Shown: in pieces, positions 36,051 to 44,813 of the stretch
Layout: each line of letters begins with the position of its first letter
Numbering within the stretch: position 1 is the stretch's first letter
Origin: Comamonadaceae bacterium OS-1
GTDB lineage: Bacteria > Pseudomonadota > Gammaproteobacteria > Burkholderiales > Burkholderiaceae_C
NCBI GenBank assembly: GCA_027923965.1
Contig: AP026969.1
Coordinates: 2,232,001 to 2,296,000, forward strand
Length of the DNA stretch: 64,000 nt
Direction of reading: 5' to 3'
Made by a program: the position numbers and the translations under genes
Notes under the pieces: generated by a model
The model's database searches: none
What the model was told of the DNA's origin: nothing
What the model saw: the letters and a program-made list of their open reading frames with translations, nothing else

Positions 36051-37340
36051 TGTATGGACCGGAGACATAGGAAACAGGTGTGCAGGGACATAGTAAACAC
36101 AATGGTCCTTCAGGTGGTAGCCTGCAAAGCTTTCAAGTCGACCTGCATGAAGCGCTGGTGGCAGAAGAAAACGTTGTAGCAGCCGACCTGTTCGGGGTCT
36201 TCTCGGAAGGCAATCGGTAGCTTGAACAGCGCACTGGATACCCGCAGCTTGAAACCCTTGAAACGGACTTCTCCATTCCAGTTGACCATGGCCACCGTGT
36301 CCTCTTGGGGGTACTCGATCGGTGCCAGCGTGGCGCAATAGCTCCTTGGGCTGCTCTGGTAGCGCTGGGCCGGGGTCTGTAGCTCCAACGCATCGTGGGG
36401 CCGCTCGTGGTTGTAGATGCCGCGCCAGTGCTCGAAAGCCAATTGCGCTTGCGCCAAGCCTGCAAAGCTGCGCCCTGCCAGTACCTCGGCTTTGAGCGAG
36501 CGGTGGAAGCGCTCGATCTTGCCGTTGGTTTGCGGGTGGTACGGCGCACTGTGGCTGACCCGGATACCCAGGCGGATCAACCAGATACTGAGCTCGCTCA
36601 AGGTCTGCCCGGGCTGGCGAGGGCTGCCCCAAGGGGCTCCGTTGTCGGCATTCACACGCAGCGGTAGGCCATAGCGCTCGAATACCTGGGCCAAGTGGGG
36701 CTGCACACTGGTGGTGGCCACACTGGGACAGGCTTGCAGTACCAGGTTGAAGCGCGAATGGTCGTCCAGCAAGGTCAGCGGATAGCAGCGCCCTTGCAAG
36801 GTATCGAAGTCGCCCTTGAAGTCGATTTGCCATAGCGCATTGGGTTGCTCGTGTTCGAAGCGCCGCCAGTGCTGGGCGGCCGCGCTGGCCTGGGGGGTGA
36901 TCAAGCCATGGCGGTGCAGGATGGCCGTGACAGTGCTGGGCGGAGGCACATCGGCATGGCCCAGCTCGGCCAAGCGGCGGGCAATCTTGCGTCCACCCCA
37001 TGCAGGATGCTGTACGCGCAGTTGCGTGACGGCAAGCTCCAGCGTGGGCGAAGTGCGCGCAGGGCTGTGCAAAGGCTTGCGGGAGCGGGGTGCGTACGCA
37101 CCTACCCCCTCCTGGGCGTAACGTGCCAGCAGCGCATAGCCAGTCTTGGGGCTAATGCCAAAGCGGCGACACAGCTCGCGCCGGTTGGCTCCTTCTTTGC
37201 GGGCCAGCTCAACGAATTCTTGCTTTATGTCCATTAGGTCTTTCGGTGTCCAAGGCATTCAGGTCTCCTTGCGCTGAACGCGCACAGGAGGTGTTTACTA
37301 TGTCTTCGCACACCTGTTTCCTATGTCTCCGGTCCATACA
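36051..37340. mobile_element. IS481-family insertion sequence, apparently complete
   Basis: 1290 bp with inverted ends starting TGTATGGACCGGAGACATA on both sides, continuing through AAACAGGTGTGC and GACATAGTAAAC with a few changes. Flanked by a 6-bp direct repeat GCCACG (36045-36050 and 37341-37346), which is the target duplication. One intact transposase is encoded. The complete ends and duplication suggest recent insertion. Confidence 0.93.
36110..37258 (-). CDS. IS481 family transposase
   Basis: 382 residues, intact. An N-terminal helix-turn-helix (RRELCRRFGISPKTGYALLARY) is followed by an integrase-like domain with Asp146 (WQIDFKGDF), Asp205 (VNADNGAPWG) and Glu249 (QTNGKIERFHRSLK) forming the DDE triad. 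Length and motif spacing suit IS481. It inserts by cut-and-paste using the ends at 36051 and 37340. No internal stop or frameshift. Confidence 0.96.
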   Translation of the reverse strand: MPWTPKDLMDIKQEFVELARKEGANRRELCRRFGISPKTGYALLARYAQEGVGAYAPRSRKPLHSPARTSPTLELAVTQLRVQHPAWGGRKIARRLAELGHADVPPPSTVTAILHRHGLITPQASAAAQHWRRFEHEQPNALWQIDFKGDFDTLQGRCYPLTLLDDHSRFNLVLQACPSVATTSVQPHLAQVFERYGLPLRVNADNGAPWGSPRQPGQTLSELSIWLIRLGIRVSHSAPYHPQTNGKIERFHRSLKAEVLAGRSFAGLAQAQLAFEHWRGIYNHERPHDALELQTPAQRYQSSPRSYCATLAPIEYPQEDTVAMVNWNGEVRFKGFKLRVSSALFKLPIAFREDPEQVGCYNVFFCHQRFMQVDLKALQATT

Positions 37341-37496
37341 GCCACGCAAAAGAAAGTTACTGCGCTGCCGGGCGCACTCCCCGGCTGAGGATGCCAGTGG
37401 CACCCCATCCGCTACACTTTTACACTATCAAAAAATGAGCTGCCCATGCTCATCCCGTAAGCGCAGGGAGCCATTTCTATATCTCAAAAAACGCCC

Positions 37497-38270
37497 TCAA
37501 AGCATCTTCTGGATCAAAGCGCCCGAGAACAGCACCGGCCCCGTCGGACCGCCTGCACTTGGCACGCCGCCCTTGGGCTCCAGGCTGATGGCCAGGGTCG
37601 GGACCTGTTGGACATCGCCTTCTACGGCGGTCAGACGCAGCAGCTTGTCGGTGCCCAGCACGCCCAGGGAGCGCGGGCCACCGGAGGGGGGCAAGGCCCA
37701 GAGCTGGAGCGACTTGTCGCTGGCTTCCTGGTAGCCGCCTACGCGCTGCAGCAGCAGCTTGTTGCTGCGGGCGTCGAAGGTCACCAGCATCGACGGGTCG
37801 GCCTTGCCGTCGGCCAGCACGGCCACGTATTTGATTTGCGGGGTGGCCAGCAGCTGGGTTTGCAGGCTGGCGATCTGGGTGCCCAGCTGCGCGCGCTGGT
37901 CCACGCCCACCACCATGGCCACCACCGCCGCGGCCACACCGGCGGCAGCCGCGCCGCGCCAAAGGAACAGGTTGCGCAACCATCCACCAGCAGCAGGCGG
38001 CGCAGCGTGCGCATCGCGCATGGCCTGGCGCTGCATGTCGGCCTGCACCAGGTTGTCGATGCGCGTCCACACCGCCGTGGCAGGCTGGGCGGGGATTTGC
38101 AGTTCGGCCACGCTGCCGATACGGGCCTGCCAAATGAGGGCGGCGGCGCGCACCGGGGCCTGTTCGCGGGCCAGGGTTTCAAAGCGGCGGCGGGCGCCAC
38201 CGCGCAGCGTGCCCAGGGCGTAGCTGGCGGCCAGTTTGTCGAGGAGTTCGGGGTGTTGGATCAGATTCAT
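37497..38270 (-). CDS. Anti-sigma factor (RskA-like)
   Basis: 257 residues from the ATG at 38270. N-terminal LLDKLAASYALGTLRGGARRRFETLA is the anti-sigma domain that binds the sigma factor, then a membrane helix (AAAAGVAAAVVAMVVGV) and a periplasmic RskA domain with KYVAVLADGKADPSMLVTFDA and LQLWALPPSGGPRSLGVL. Downstream of the ECF gene with a gap of 10 nt. The signal is unknown. Upstream of its end are the IS and repeats. Confidence 0.9.
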   Translation of the reverse strand: MNLIQHPELLDKLAASYALGTLRGGARRRFETLAREQAPVRAAALIWQARIGSVAELQIPAQPATAVWTRIDNLVQADMQRQAMRDAHAAPPAAGGWLRNLFLWRGAAAAGVAAAVVAMVVGVDQRAQLGTQIASLQTQLLATPQIKYVAVLADGKADPSMLVTFDARSNKLLLQRVGGYQEASDKSLQLWALPPSGGPRSLGVLGTDKLLRLTAVEGDVQQVPTLAISLEPKGGVPSAGGPTGPVLFSGALIQKML

Positions 38271-38280
38271 GGCTGGGCCC

Positions 38281-38874
38281 TCACGCAAACCGCGCCATGC
38301 AGGTGCGCAGCTGCTCCAGCCCGCGCCGGATCCAGGTCTTCACCGTGCCCAGCGGCAGCTTGAGCTGAACGGCGAGTTCGCCGTGGCTCAGGTCGCGCAG
38401 ATAGGCCAGGCTGACCACTTCGCGCTGGCGGTTGTCCAACCGGCCCATGCACTGGTGCAGCGCCCAGGCCTGCTGGCTGGCATGGGTGGTGTCCATGGGG
38501 TTGGGGCTGTCGCCCTCCAGGGTTTCAGCCATCACTTCGTCGAGTTCCTGGGTCACGCCGCTGCGGTCTGCGGTGCGGCGGCGCAGAAAGTCCAGGCCGC
38601 GGCTGCGCACGATCAGCCCCAGCCAGGCCATGGGCGGGCTGAGGGTGGCGCGGTAGTCGCCTGCGGCGCGCCAGATGGTCATGAAGGCCTCTTGCAGCAC
38701 GTCTTCGGCCCACTCGCGATTGCCCACTACGCGCACTGCCAGGCCGTAGAGCTTGGACGAGGTGTGCTCGTACAAGGCCTTGAGGGCGAGTGCGTCGCGT
38801 TGGGCGACGCGGTCCAGCAGTTCCATGAGTTCGGTGTCCGGGTTAAGCGAATGGGCAGGTGTAGGTGGGCGCAT
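38281..38874 (-). CDS. ECF RNA polymerase sigma factor (SigK-like)
   Basis: 197 residues from the ATG at 38874 (the upstream frame to 38964 is unlikely). Region 2: LYGLAVRVVGNREWAEDVLQEAFMTIWR. Region 4: LDNRQREVVSLAYLRDLSHGELAVQLKLPLGTVKTWIRRGLEQLR. It pairs with the RskA-like anti-sigma gene. SigK-type systems respond to envelope or redox stress; that function is a family inference. Confidence 0.93.
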   Translation of the reverse strand: MRPPTPAHSLNPDTELMELLDRVAQRDALALKALYEHTSSKLYGLAVRVVGNREWAEDVLQEAFMTIWRAAGDYRATLSPPMAWLGLIVRSRGLDFLRRRTADRSGVTQELDEVMAETLEGDSPNPMDTTHASQQAWALHQCMGRLDNRQREVVSLAYLRDLSHGELAVQLKLPLGTVKTWIRRGLEQLRTCMARFA

Positions 38875-39007
38875 AGGCCGGATTGTCAGACATATCCGGA
38901 TACAAACCTGCCTGCAGGGAATACGGAGCCCGCAGGCTTTTGGATTCAACCGGCTGGCGGGCACCGGGGCTCAAGCAAAATACCGCATCTTTTCAACCGA
39001 ATTTGCC

Positions 39008-39721
39008 ATGTCCCTCCCGCAAGAAATCTCCCCCGGCCTGGTCCTCCAAGGCATCACCCCACCGTTGCGTCTGGCCGACTTCAAACTCATTGCCTTCGAC
39101 ATGGATTCAACCCTGATCAACATCGAATGCGTGGACGAGATCGCCGATGCCGCAGGCCGCAAGGCCGAGGTGTCGGCCATCACCGAAGCGGCCATGCGTG
39201 GCGAAATCACCGACTACAAGGACAGCCTGCGCCAGCGCGTGGCCCTGCTCAAGGGCGTGAGCGTGGCCAGCATGGAACAGGTCTACACCCAGCGCCTGCA
39301 ACTCAACCCCGGCGCGGCCACCTTGGTGGCGGCCTGCAAGGCGGCGGGCATGCAGGTGTTGCTGGTCAGCGGCGGTTTTACATTTTTTACCGACCGGATT
39401 CGTGACTTATTACACATTGATGCAACCCGCTCCAACCACCTGGAAACCGAAAACGGCCTGCTCACCGGCCGCATGGTGGACCAGCCCTGGGGCGATATTT
39501 GCGACGGCGACGAGAAGCGCAAGATGCTGCTGGAGACCTGCGCCCAGATGGGCATTGGCCCGCACCAGGCCATCGCCATGGGAGACGGTGCCAACGACCT
39601 GCCCATGATGGGCGTGGCCGGTCTGTCGGTGGCATACCACGCCAAACCGGCGGTGCGCGCCCAGGCCATGGTGGCCATCAACACCGGCGGGCTGGACCGG
39701 CTCCTAGAGATACTCAACTAA
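39008..39721 (+). CDS. serB: Phosphoserine phosphatase
   Basis: 237 residues from the ATG at 39008. FDMDSTLINIECVDEIAD has the nucleophile aspartate of HAD phosphatases, followed by LLVSGGFTFFTDRIRD and MGDGANDLPMMGVAGLSVAYHAKP. These are the SerB motifs I, II and IV. It makes serine from phosphoserine. The usual N-terminal ACT-like extension of E. coli SerB (322 residues) is absent, as in many Betaproteobacteria. Confidence 0.95.
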   Translation: MSLPQEISPGLVLQGITPPLRLADFKLIAFDMDSTLINIECVDEIADAAGRKAEVSAITEAAMRGEITDYKDSLRQRVALLKGVSVASMEQVYTQRLQLNPGAATLVAACKAAGMQVLLVSGGFTFFTDRIRDLLHIDATRSNHLETENGLLTGRMVDQPWGDICDGDEKRKMLLETCAQMGIGPHQAIAMGDGANDLPMMGVAGLSVAYHAKPAVRAQAMVAINTGGLDRLLEILN

Positions 39722-39738
39722 ATGGCCTTTGCCCTTAC

Positions 39739-39769
39739 TTGACACACGCTGGGGCTAAGGCTCTATGAT
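39739..39769 (+). promoter_or_regulatory. Candidate sigma70 promoter for prkA
   Basis: TTGACA (39739-39744) and TATGAT (39764-39769) with a 19-nt gap. This is one nucleotide or two wider than usual. No sigma54 -24/-12 box was found, although the enteric orthologue yeaG is sigma54-linked. Confidence 0.5.
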
Positions 39770-39800
39770 GAATTCAAAGCTGATTAAAAACACACAAGAA

Positions 39801-39819
39801 TTGCGCAGCCCGCTGCGCA
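39801..39819 (+). promoter_or_regulatory. Hairpin in the prkA leader
   Basis: TGCGCAG / CTGCGCA stem around a CCCG loop, about 90 nt before the start codon. There is no T run, so it is more likely a leader structure than a terminator. Confidence 0.5.
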
Positions 39820-39908
39820 GGTCTTAAAACAGAAATAGAAGAACTTCCCACGAGCCTTGCGACTCTGACCCATACAACCGTTAACAGCACAACACCTAGG
39901 AGAATGCC

Positions 39909-41831
39909 ATGACCATTTTCACCCGCTACCAAGGCCGATTTACCGAGGCCCAGGAAGAGGAAATGTCGGTTCAAGACTACCTGGAGTTGTGCAAACGGGA
40001 CCCTTCGGCCTACGCCAGCGTGGCCGAGCGCATGCTGATGGCCATCGGCGAGCCTGCACTGGTCGACACCCGCACCGACCCGCGCCTGTCGCGCATCTTT
40101 GCCAACAAGGTGCTCAAGGTCTACCCCAGCTTCAAAGACCTGTATGGCATGGAAGAGGTGATCGAGCACATCGTCGCCTACTTCCGCCATGCCGCCCAGG
40201 GGCTAGAGGAAAAGAAACAAATCCTGTACCTGCTGGGCCCGGTGGGCGGCGGCAAGTCGTCGCTGGCCGAAAAGCTCAAGGCGCTGATCGAGAAAGTGCC
40301 GTTCTACGCCATCAAGGGCTCGCCGGTGCACGAGTCGCCGCTGGGCCTGTTCAACCCCAGTGAAGATGCGGACCTGCTGGAGTCCGACTACAAGATTCCG
40401 CGCCGCTACCTGGGCACCATCATGAGCCCCTGGGCGGTGAAGCGCCTGCAGGAGTTTGGCGGCGACATCACCCAGTTCCGGGTGGTCAAGCTACGCCCCT
40501 CGGTGCTGTCGCAAATTGCCGTGTCCAAGACCGAACCGGGCGACGAAAACAACCAGGACATTTCGGCCCTGGTGGGCAAGATCGACATCCGCAAGTTAGA
40601 GACGTATTCGCAGGACGACCCGGATGCGTATTCGTACTCGGGCGGACTGTGCCTGTCGAACCGGGGCATTTTGGAGTTTGTGGAAATGTTCAAGGCCCCC
40701 ATCAAGGTCTTGCACCCCCTGCTCACCGCCACCCAGGAGGGCAACTACAAGGGCACAGAGGGCTTTGGCGCGATTCCGTTCGACGGACTGATCCTGGCGC
40801 ACTCGAACGAGGCCGAATGGCAGGCCTTCAAGAACAACCGCAACAACGAGGCCTTCCTGGACCGCATCTACATCGTCAAGGTGCCGTACTCGCTGCGGGT
40901 GTCGGACGAGATCCACATCTATGAAAAGCTGGTGGAAAACTCGTCGCTGTCCAAAGCGCCCTGCGCCCCCGACACGCTGCGCATGCTGGCCCAGTTCTCG
41001 GTGCTGTCGCGCCTCAAAGAGCCGGAGAACAGCAGCAGCTTCTCGAAGATGCGGGTCTACGACGGCGAGAACCTCAAAGACACCGACCCCAAGGCCAAGA
41101 GCTACCAGGAGTACCGCGACTTTGCCGGGGTGGACGAGGGTATGACCGGCCTATCCACGCGCTTTGCGTTCAAGATCTTGTCGCGCGTGTTCAACTTCGA
41201 CCACCGCGAGGTGGCCGCCAACCCGGTGCACCTGATGTACGTGCTGGAGCAGCAGATCGAGCAAGAGCAGTACCCGCCCGAGGTGGAAGAAAAGTACCTG
41301 CGCTACATCAAGGAATTCTTGTCGCCGCGCTACGCCGAGTTCATCGGCAAGGAAATCCAGACCTCGTACCTGGAGAGCTATTCCGAGTACGGCCAGAACA
41401 TCTTTGACCGCTACGTGGTCTACGCCGACTTCTGGATCCAGGACCAGGAGTACCGCGACCCCAATACCGGCGAAATGCTGGACCGCAGCGCGCTGAACGA
41501 CGAGCTGGAAAAAATTGAAAAGCCCGCGGGCATCAGCAACCCCAAGGACTTCCGCAACGAGGTGGTCAACTTCGTGCTGCGCGCCCGCGCCCGGCAAGAC
41601 GGCCACAACCCGCTGTGGACCTCGTACGAGAAGCTGCGCGCCGTGATCGAGAAGAAGATGTTCTCCAACACCGAAGAGCTGCTGCCGGTGATCTCGTTCA
41701 ACACCAAGGGCAGTGGAGAAGAGCAGAAAAAGCACCAGGACTTCGTGAACCGCATGATCACCAAGGGCTACACCGAGAAGCAGGTGCGGCTGCTGTGCGA
41801 ATGGTATTTGCGAGTCCGTAAGTCTTCATAA
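39909..41831 (+). CDS. prkA: PrkA-family serine protein kinase (YeaG)
   Basis: 640 residues, the full family length. GPVGGGKS (110-117) is the AAA-type Walker A; DISALVGKIDIRKLETYSQDDPDAYSYSGGLCLSNRGILEFVEMFKAP is the conserved PrkA core, and the C-terminus is PrkA-specific. It is thought to phosphorylate proteins under nutrient stress. AGGAGA precedes the ATG. It begins a three-gene stress operon with yeaH and spoVR. Confidence 0.96.
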   Translation: MTIFTRYQGRFTEAQEEEMSVQDYLELCKRDPSAYASVAERMLMAIGEPALVDTRTDPRLSRIFANKVLKVYPSFKDLYGMEEVIEHIVAYFRHAAQGLEEKKQILYLLGPVGGGKSSLAEKLKALIEKVPFYAIKGSPVHESPLGLFNPSEDADLLESDYKIPRRYLGTIMSPWAVKRLQEFGGDITQFRVVKLRPSVLSQIAVSKTEPGDENNQDISALVGKIDIRKLETYSQDDPDAYSYSGGLCLSNRGILEFVEMFKAPIKVLHPLLTATQEGNYKGTEGFGAIPFDGLILAHSNEAEWQAFKNNRNNEAFLDRIYIVKVPYSLRVSDEIHIYEKLVENSSLSKAPCAPDTLRMLAQFSVLSRLKEPENSSSFSKMRVYDGENLKDTDPKAKSYQEYRDFAGVDEGMTGLSTRFAFKILSRVFNFDHREVAANPVHLMYVLEQQIEQEQYPPEVEEKYLRYIKEFLSPRYAEFIGKEIQTSYLESYSEYGQNIFDRYVVYADFWIQDQEYRDPNTGEMLDRSALNDELEKIEKPAGISNPKDFRNEVVNFVLRARARQDGHNPLWTSYEKLRAVIEKKMFSNTEELLPVISFNTKGSGEEQKKHQDFVNRMITKGYTEKQVRLLCEWYLRVRKSS

Positions 41832-41856
41832 CTGACACCCACCATTTGGAGTGCTT

Positions 41857-43128
41857 ATGACAGTGCGCATCGTAGACCGCCGATTTGACAGCAAGCACAA
41901 AAGCTCGGTCAACCGCAGCCGCTTCATCCAGCGCTTCAAAGGCCAGATCCGCAAGGCCGTGTCCGACGCGGTCAACAAGCGCGGCCTCAAGGACCTGGAC
42001 AACGGCGAAAAAATCGGCATTTCGGGCCGCGACATCGGCGAGCCGCAGTTTGAGCACGGCAAGGGCGGGGTCTGGGAAACGGTGCGCCCCGGCAACGACC
42101 GCTTCCTGCGCGGCGACCAGGTGGAGCGCCCGCCCAGCGGCGGTGGCAAAGGCAGCGGCAAGGGCCAGGCCAGCCAGGACGGCGAGGGACTGGACGAGTT
42201 CGTCTTCACCCTCACCCGCGACGAGTTTCTGGACATCTTTTTCGACGAGCTGGCCCTGCCCAATCTGGTCAAGCTGCAACTGGCCCGCATCGAGCAGTAC
42301 CGCCGCATCCGCGCCGGTTTTGTGCAAACCGGGGTGCCCACCAATATCAACCTCAGCCGCACCATGCGTGGCGCGGCCTTGCGGCGCATTGCCATCGGCG
42401 GGCCGTACGCGGCGCAGCTGCGGGCGCTGGAGGCCGAACTGATGGAACTGCTGACCACCCGCGCTGAGGACGACCCCGAGGTGGAGCAGGCCCGGCGCGA
42501 CATCGCCAAGCTGCGCGCCAAGATCGAGGCCGTGCCCTTTGTGGACACCTTCGACCTGCGCTACAACAACCGCGTGCGCGTGCCCCAGCCGACCACCCAG
42601 GCGGTGATGTTCTGCCTGCTGGACGTGTCGGGCTCCATGGACGAGGGCCGCAAGAACGTGGCCAAGCGCTTTTTCATGCTGCTGTATTTGTTTTTGACGC
42701 GCAACTACGAGCGCATCGAGGTGGTGTTCATCCGCCACCACACGGTGGCTACCGAGGTGGACGAAGACGACTTTTTCACCTCGCGCGAGTCCGGCGGTAC
42801 GGTGGTGTCAAGTGCCCTGAAGCTGATGCACGAAATCATCGTCGCCCGCTACCCCAGCAACGCCTGGAACATCTACGGCGCGCAGGCCTCGGACGGCGAC
42901 AACTGGCACGACGACTCGCCCCGCTGCAAGGCCTTGCTGGAGGAGTCCATCCTGCCGCTGACCCAGTTTTTTGCCTACATCGAAATCACCGATGGCCCGC
43001 CGCAAAACCTGTGGGAGGAATACCAGAAGCTGGCCGCCGCCAAACAGGGCTCGTTCGCCATGCAGCGCATCGCCACCGTGGCTGACATCTACCCCGTGTT
43101 CCGAGAGTTGTTCAAACGCAGGGCCTGA
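41857..43128 (+). CDS. yeaH: YeaH/UPF0229 family protein
   Basis: 423 residues from the ATG at 41857 with TTTGGAG 6 nt upstream. The N-terminus MTVRIVDRRFDSKHKSSVNRSRFIQRFKGQIRKAV is diagnostic. A Gly/Ser-rich linker is followed by a von Willebrand A-like domain with a MIDAS motif DVSGS (Asp256, Ser258, Ser260). It probably acts with PrkA and SpoVR, as in enterics. Its reaction is not known. Confidence 0.95.
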   Translation: MTVRIVDRRFDSKHKSSVNRSRFIQRFKGQIRKAVSDAVNKRGLKDLDNGEKIGISGRDIGEPQFEHGKGGVWETVRPGNDRFLRGDQVERPPSGGGKGSGKGQASQDGEGLDEFVFTLTRDEFLDIFFDELALPNLVKLQLARIEQYRRIRAGFVQTGVPTNINLSRTMRGAALRRIAIGGPYAAQLRALEAELMELLTTRAEDDPEVEQARRDIAKLRAKIEAVPFVDTFDLRYNNRVRVPQPTTQAVMFCLLDVSGSMDEGRKNVAKRFFMLLYLFLTRNYERIEVVFIRHHTVATEVDEDDFFTSRESGGTVVSSALKLMHEIIVARYPSNAWNIYGAQASDGDNWHDDSPRCKALLEESILPLTQFFAYIEITDGPPQNLWEEYQKLAAAKQGSFAMQRIATVADIYPVFRELFKRRA

Positions 43129-43132
43129 CCGC

Positions 43133-44665
43133 ATGACCAAGCCGAAACTTCTCCCCACCGGTTCCGAGTGGACCTTCGAGGCCATCGAAGAGTACGACCA
43201 GGCCATCGGCGAGGTGGCGGCACGCTACCAGCTCGACGGCTACCCGCACCTGCTCGAAGTCATCAGCGCCGAGCAAATGATGGACGCCTACGCCTCCATC
43301 GGCATGCCGGTCTACTACCACCACTGGTCATTCGGCAAACACTTTTTGGCCACCGAAAACCGCTACAAGCGCGGCCAGATGGGCCTGGCCTACGAGATCG
43401 TCATCAACTCCGACCCCTGCATCGCCTACCTGATGGACGAAAACACCCTGCCCATGCAGGCGCTGGTGATTGCCCATGCGGCCTACGGGCACAACTCGTT
43501 CTTCAAGGGCAACCACCTGTTCAAGCAGTGGACCAGCGCCGATGCCATCGTCGATTACCTGGTGTTCGCCCGCAAGTACATCGCCCAGTGCGAAGAGCGC
43601 TTTGGCATGGAGGCGGTAGAGCAGTTGCTGGATGCCTGCCACGCGCTGAGTAACCTGGGCGTAGACCGCTACAAGCGCTCGCCACGCCTGTCGCTGGAGA
43701 AGGAAACCACCCGCCTCAAAGAGCGTGCCGACTACCTGCAGGCCCAGGTGAACGACCTGTGGCGCACCCTCCCCCCCCGCGCCGAGGCCGAAGAAACCCG
43801 CGAAGAAAAGCGCTTTCCGCTGGAGCCCGAGGAAAACCTGCTGTACTTCGTGGAAAAAAACGCCCCCCTGCTCGACCCCTGGCAGCGCGAGGTGGTGCGC
43901 ATCGTGCGCAAGATCGGCCAGTACTTCTACCCGCAGCGCCAGACCCAGGTGATGAACGAAGGCTGGGCCACCTACTGGCACTACACCCTGCTCAACACCT
44001 TGTACGACGAAGGCCGTCTGGGCGACGGTTTCATGCTGGAGTTTTTGCAGTCGCACACCAACGTGGTCTACCAGCCACCCTACAACAGCCCGCATTTCTC
44101 GGGCATCAACCCTTACGCGCTGGGTTTTGCGATGTGGCGCGACATCCGCCGCATCTGCGAAGAACCTACCGAGGAAGACCGCGCCTGGTTCCCCGACATC
44201 GCGGGCTCCGAGTGGCGCAAGACCTTTGACTTTGCGATGCACAACTTCAAGGACGAAAGCTTCATCGCCCAGTACCTGAGCCCGAAGCTGATGCGCGAGT
44301 TCCGCTTTTTCTCGGTACTGGACGACGATGCCCGCAAAACCCTGGACATCCAAAGCATCCACGACGACAGCGGCTTTCGCGCCCTGCGCCAGCAGCTCTC
44401 CGAACAATACGACCTGGGCAACCGCGAGCCCAACATCCAGGTCTGGAACGTAGACCTGCGCGGCGACCGCTCGCTCACCCTGCGCCACTTCGCCCACCAG
44501 CGCCGCCCGCTGGGCGAATCCAGCGCCACCGTGCTCAAGCACATGGCCACGCTGTGGGGCTTCAATGTGCGGCTGGAGCGCCAAAACGCCGACGGCAGCA
44601 TCTCGCTGGTGGCCGAGCACCAGAGCGAAAAGCGCCGCCGCAGCGATGTCAAAAAGAGCCCCTGA
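43133..44665 (+). CDS. SpoVR family protein (YcgB)
   Basis: 510 residues from the ATG at 43133, overlapping nothing. EYDQAIGEVAARYQLDGYPHLLEVISAEQMMDAYASIGMPVYYHHW and GWATYWHYTLLNTLYDEGRLGDGFMLEFLQSHTNVVYQPPY are SpoVR hallmarks. In sporulators it is needed for cortex formation; here the organism is not a sporulator. Transcribed with prkA and yeaH. Confidence 0.95.
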   Translation: MTKPKLLPTGSEWTFEAIEEYDQAIGEVAARYQLDGYPHLLEVISAEQMMDAYASIGMPVYYHHWSFGKHFLATENRYKRGQMGLAYEIVINSDPCIAYLMDENTLPMQALVIAHAAYGHNSFFKGNHLFKQWTSADAIVDYLVFARKYIAQCEERFGMEAVEQLLDACHALSNLGVDRYKRSPRLSLEKETTRLKERADYLQAQVNDLWRTLPPRAEAEETREEKRFPLEPEENLLYFVEKNAPLLDPWQREVVRIVRKIGQYFYPQRQTQVMNEGWATYWHYTLLNTLYDEGRLGDGFMLEFLQSHTNVVYQPPYNSPHFSGINPYALGFAMWRDIRRICEEPTEEDRAWFPDIAGSEWRKTFDFAMHNFKDESFIAQYLSPKLMREFRFFSVLDDDARKTLDIQSIHDDSGFRALRQQLSEQYDLGNREPNIQVWNVDLRGDRSLTLRHFAHQRRPLGESSATVLKHMATLWGFNVRLERQNADGSISLVAEHQSEKRRRSDVKKSP

Positions 44666-44679
44666 ACGCCTTGCTCCTG

Positions 44680-44736
44680 TTTATGTAGCTGCTCGTGCTG
44701 ATCGAATCAGCACGGGAGGCTGATTTCTTATAAATT
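44680..44736. repeat. Dispersed palindromic intergenic repeat
   Basis: GTAGCTGCTCGTGCTGATCG and AATCAGCACGGGAGGCTGAT, then TTCTTATAAATTT, after spoVR. Confidence 0.85.
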
Positions 44737-44772
44737 TCCGGTAGCCATTTGGGCAAAGCGGTATTTAATTTT

Positions 44773-44799
44773 CCATCCATACACCATCCATACGGATGG
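44773..44799 (+). promoter_or_regulatory. Probable operator of the ribbon-helix-helix regulator
   Basis: CCATCC appears at 44773-44778 and again at 44784-44789, 11 bp apart, and then GGATGG at 44794-44799 completes a dyad with the second copy. The 11-bp period suits ribbon-helix-helix dimers bound side by side. It lies 15 nt before the start codon. Confidence 0.7.
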
Positions 44800-44813
44800 T
44801 TTAAACTCCGGGC

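Larger units (their letters stand above)
35866..37470. repeat. Right copy of the long dispersed repeat, inverted and split by an IS
   Basis: Read on the minus strand, it repeats the left arm in order from 37470 to 35866, except for the IS at 36051-37340. The break is at a CTTTTGGCCACGCAAAAG dyad. When the IS is removed, about 310 bp align well with the left arm by eye. Confidence 0.85.

Noticed and set aside
35405..37470. Composite transposon with the long repeats as its ends
   Set aside because: The IS has its own ends and a target duplication inside the right copy, so the long repeats are older and separate.
39722..39908. Sigma54 promoter ahead of prkA
   Set aside because: No GG-N10-GC pair with the TGGCAC..TTGC pattern was found; a sigma70-like pair is better.
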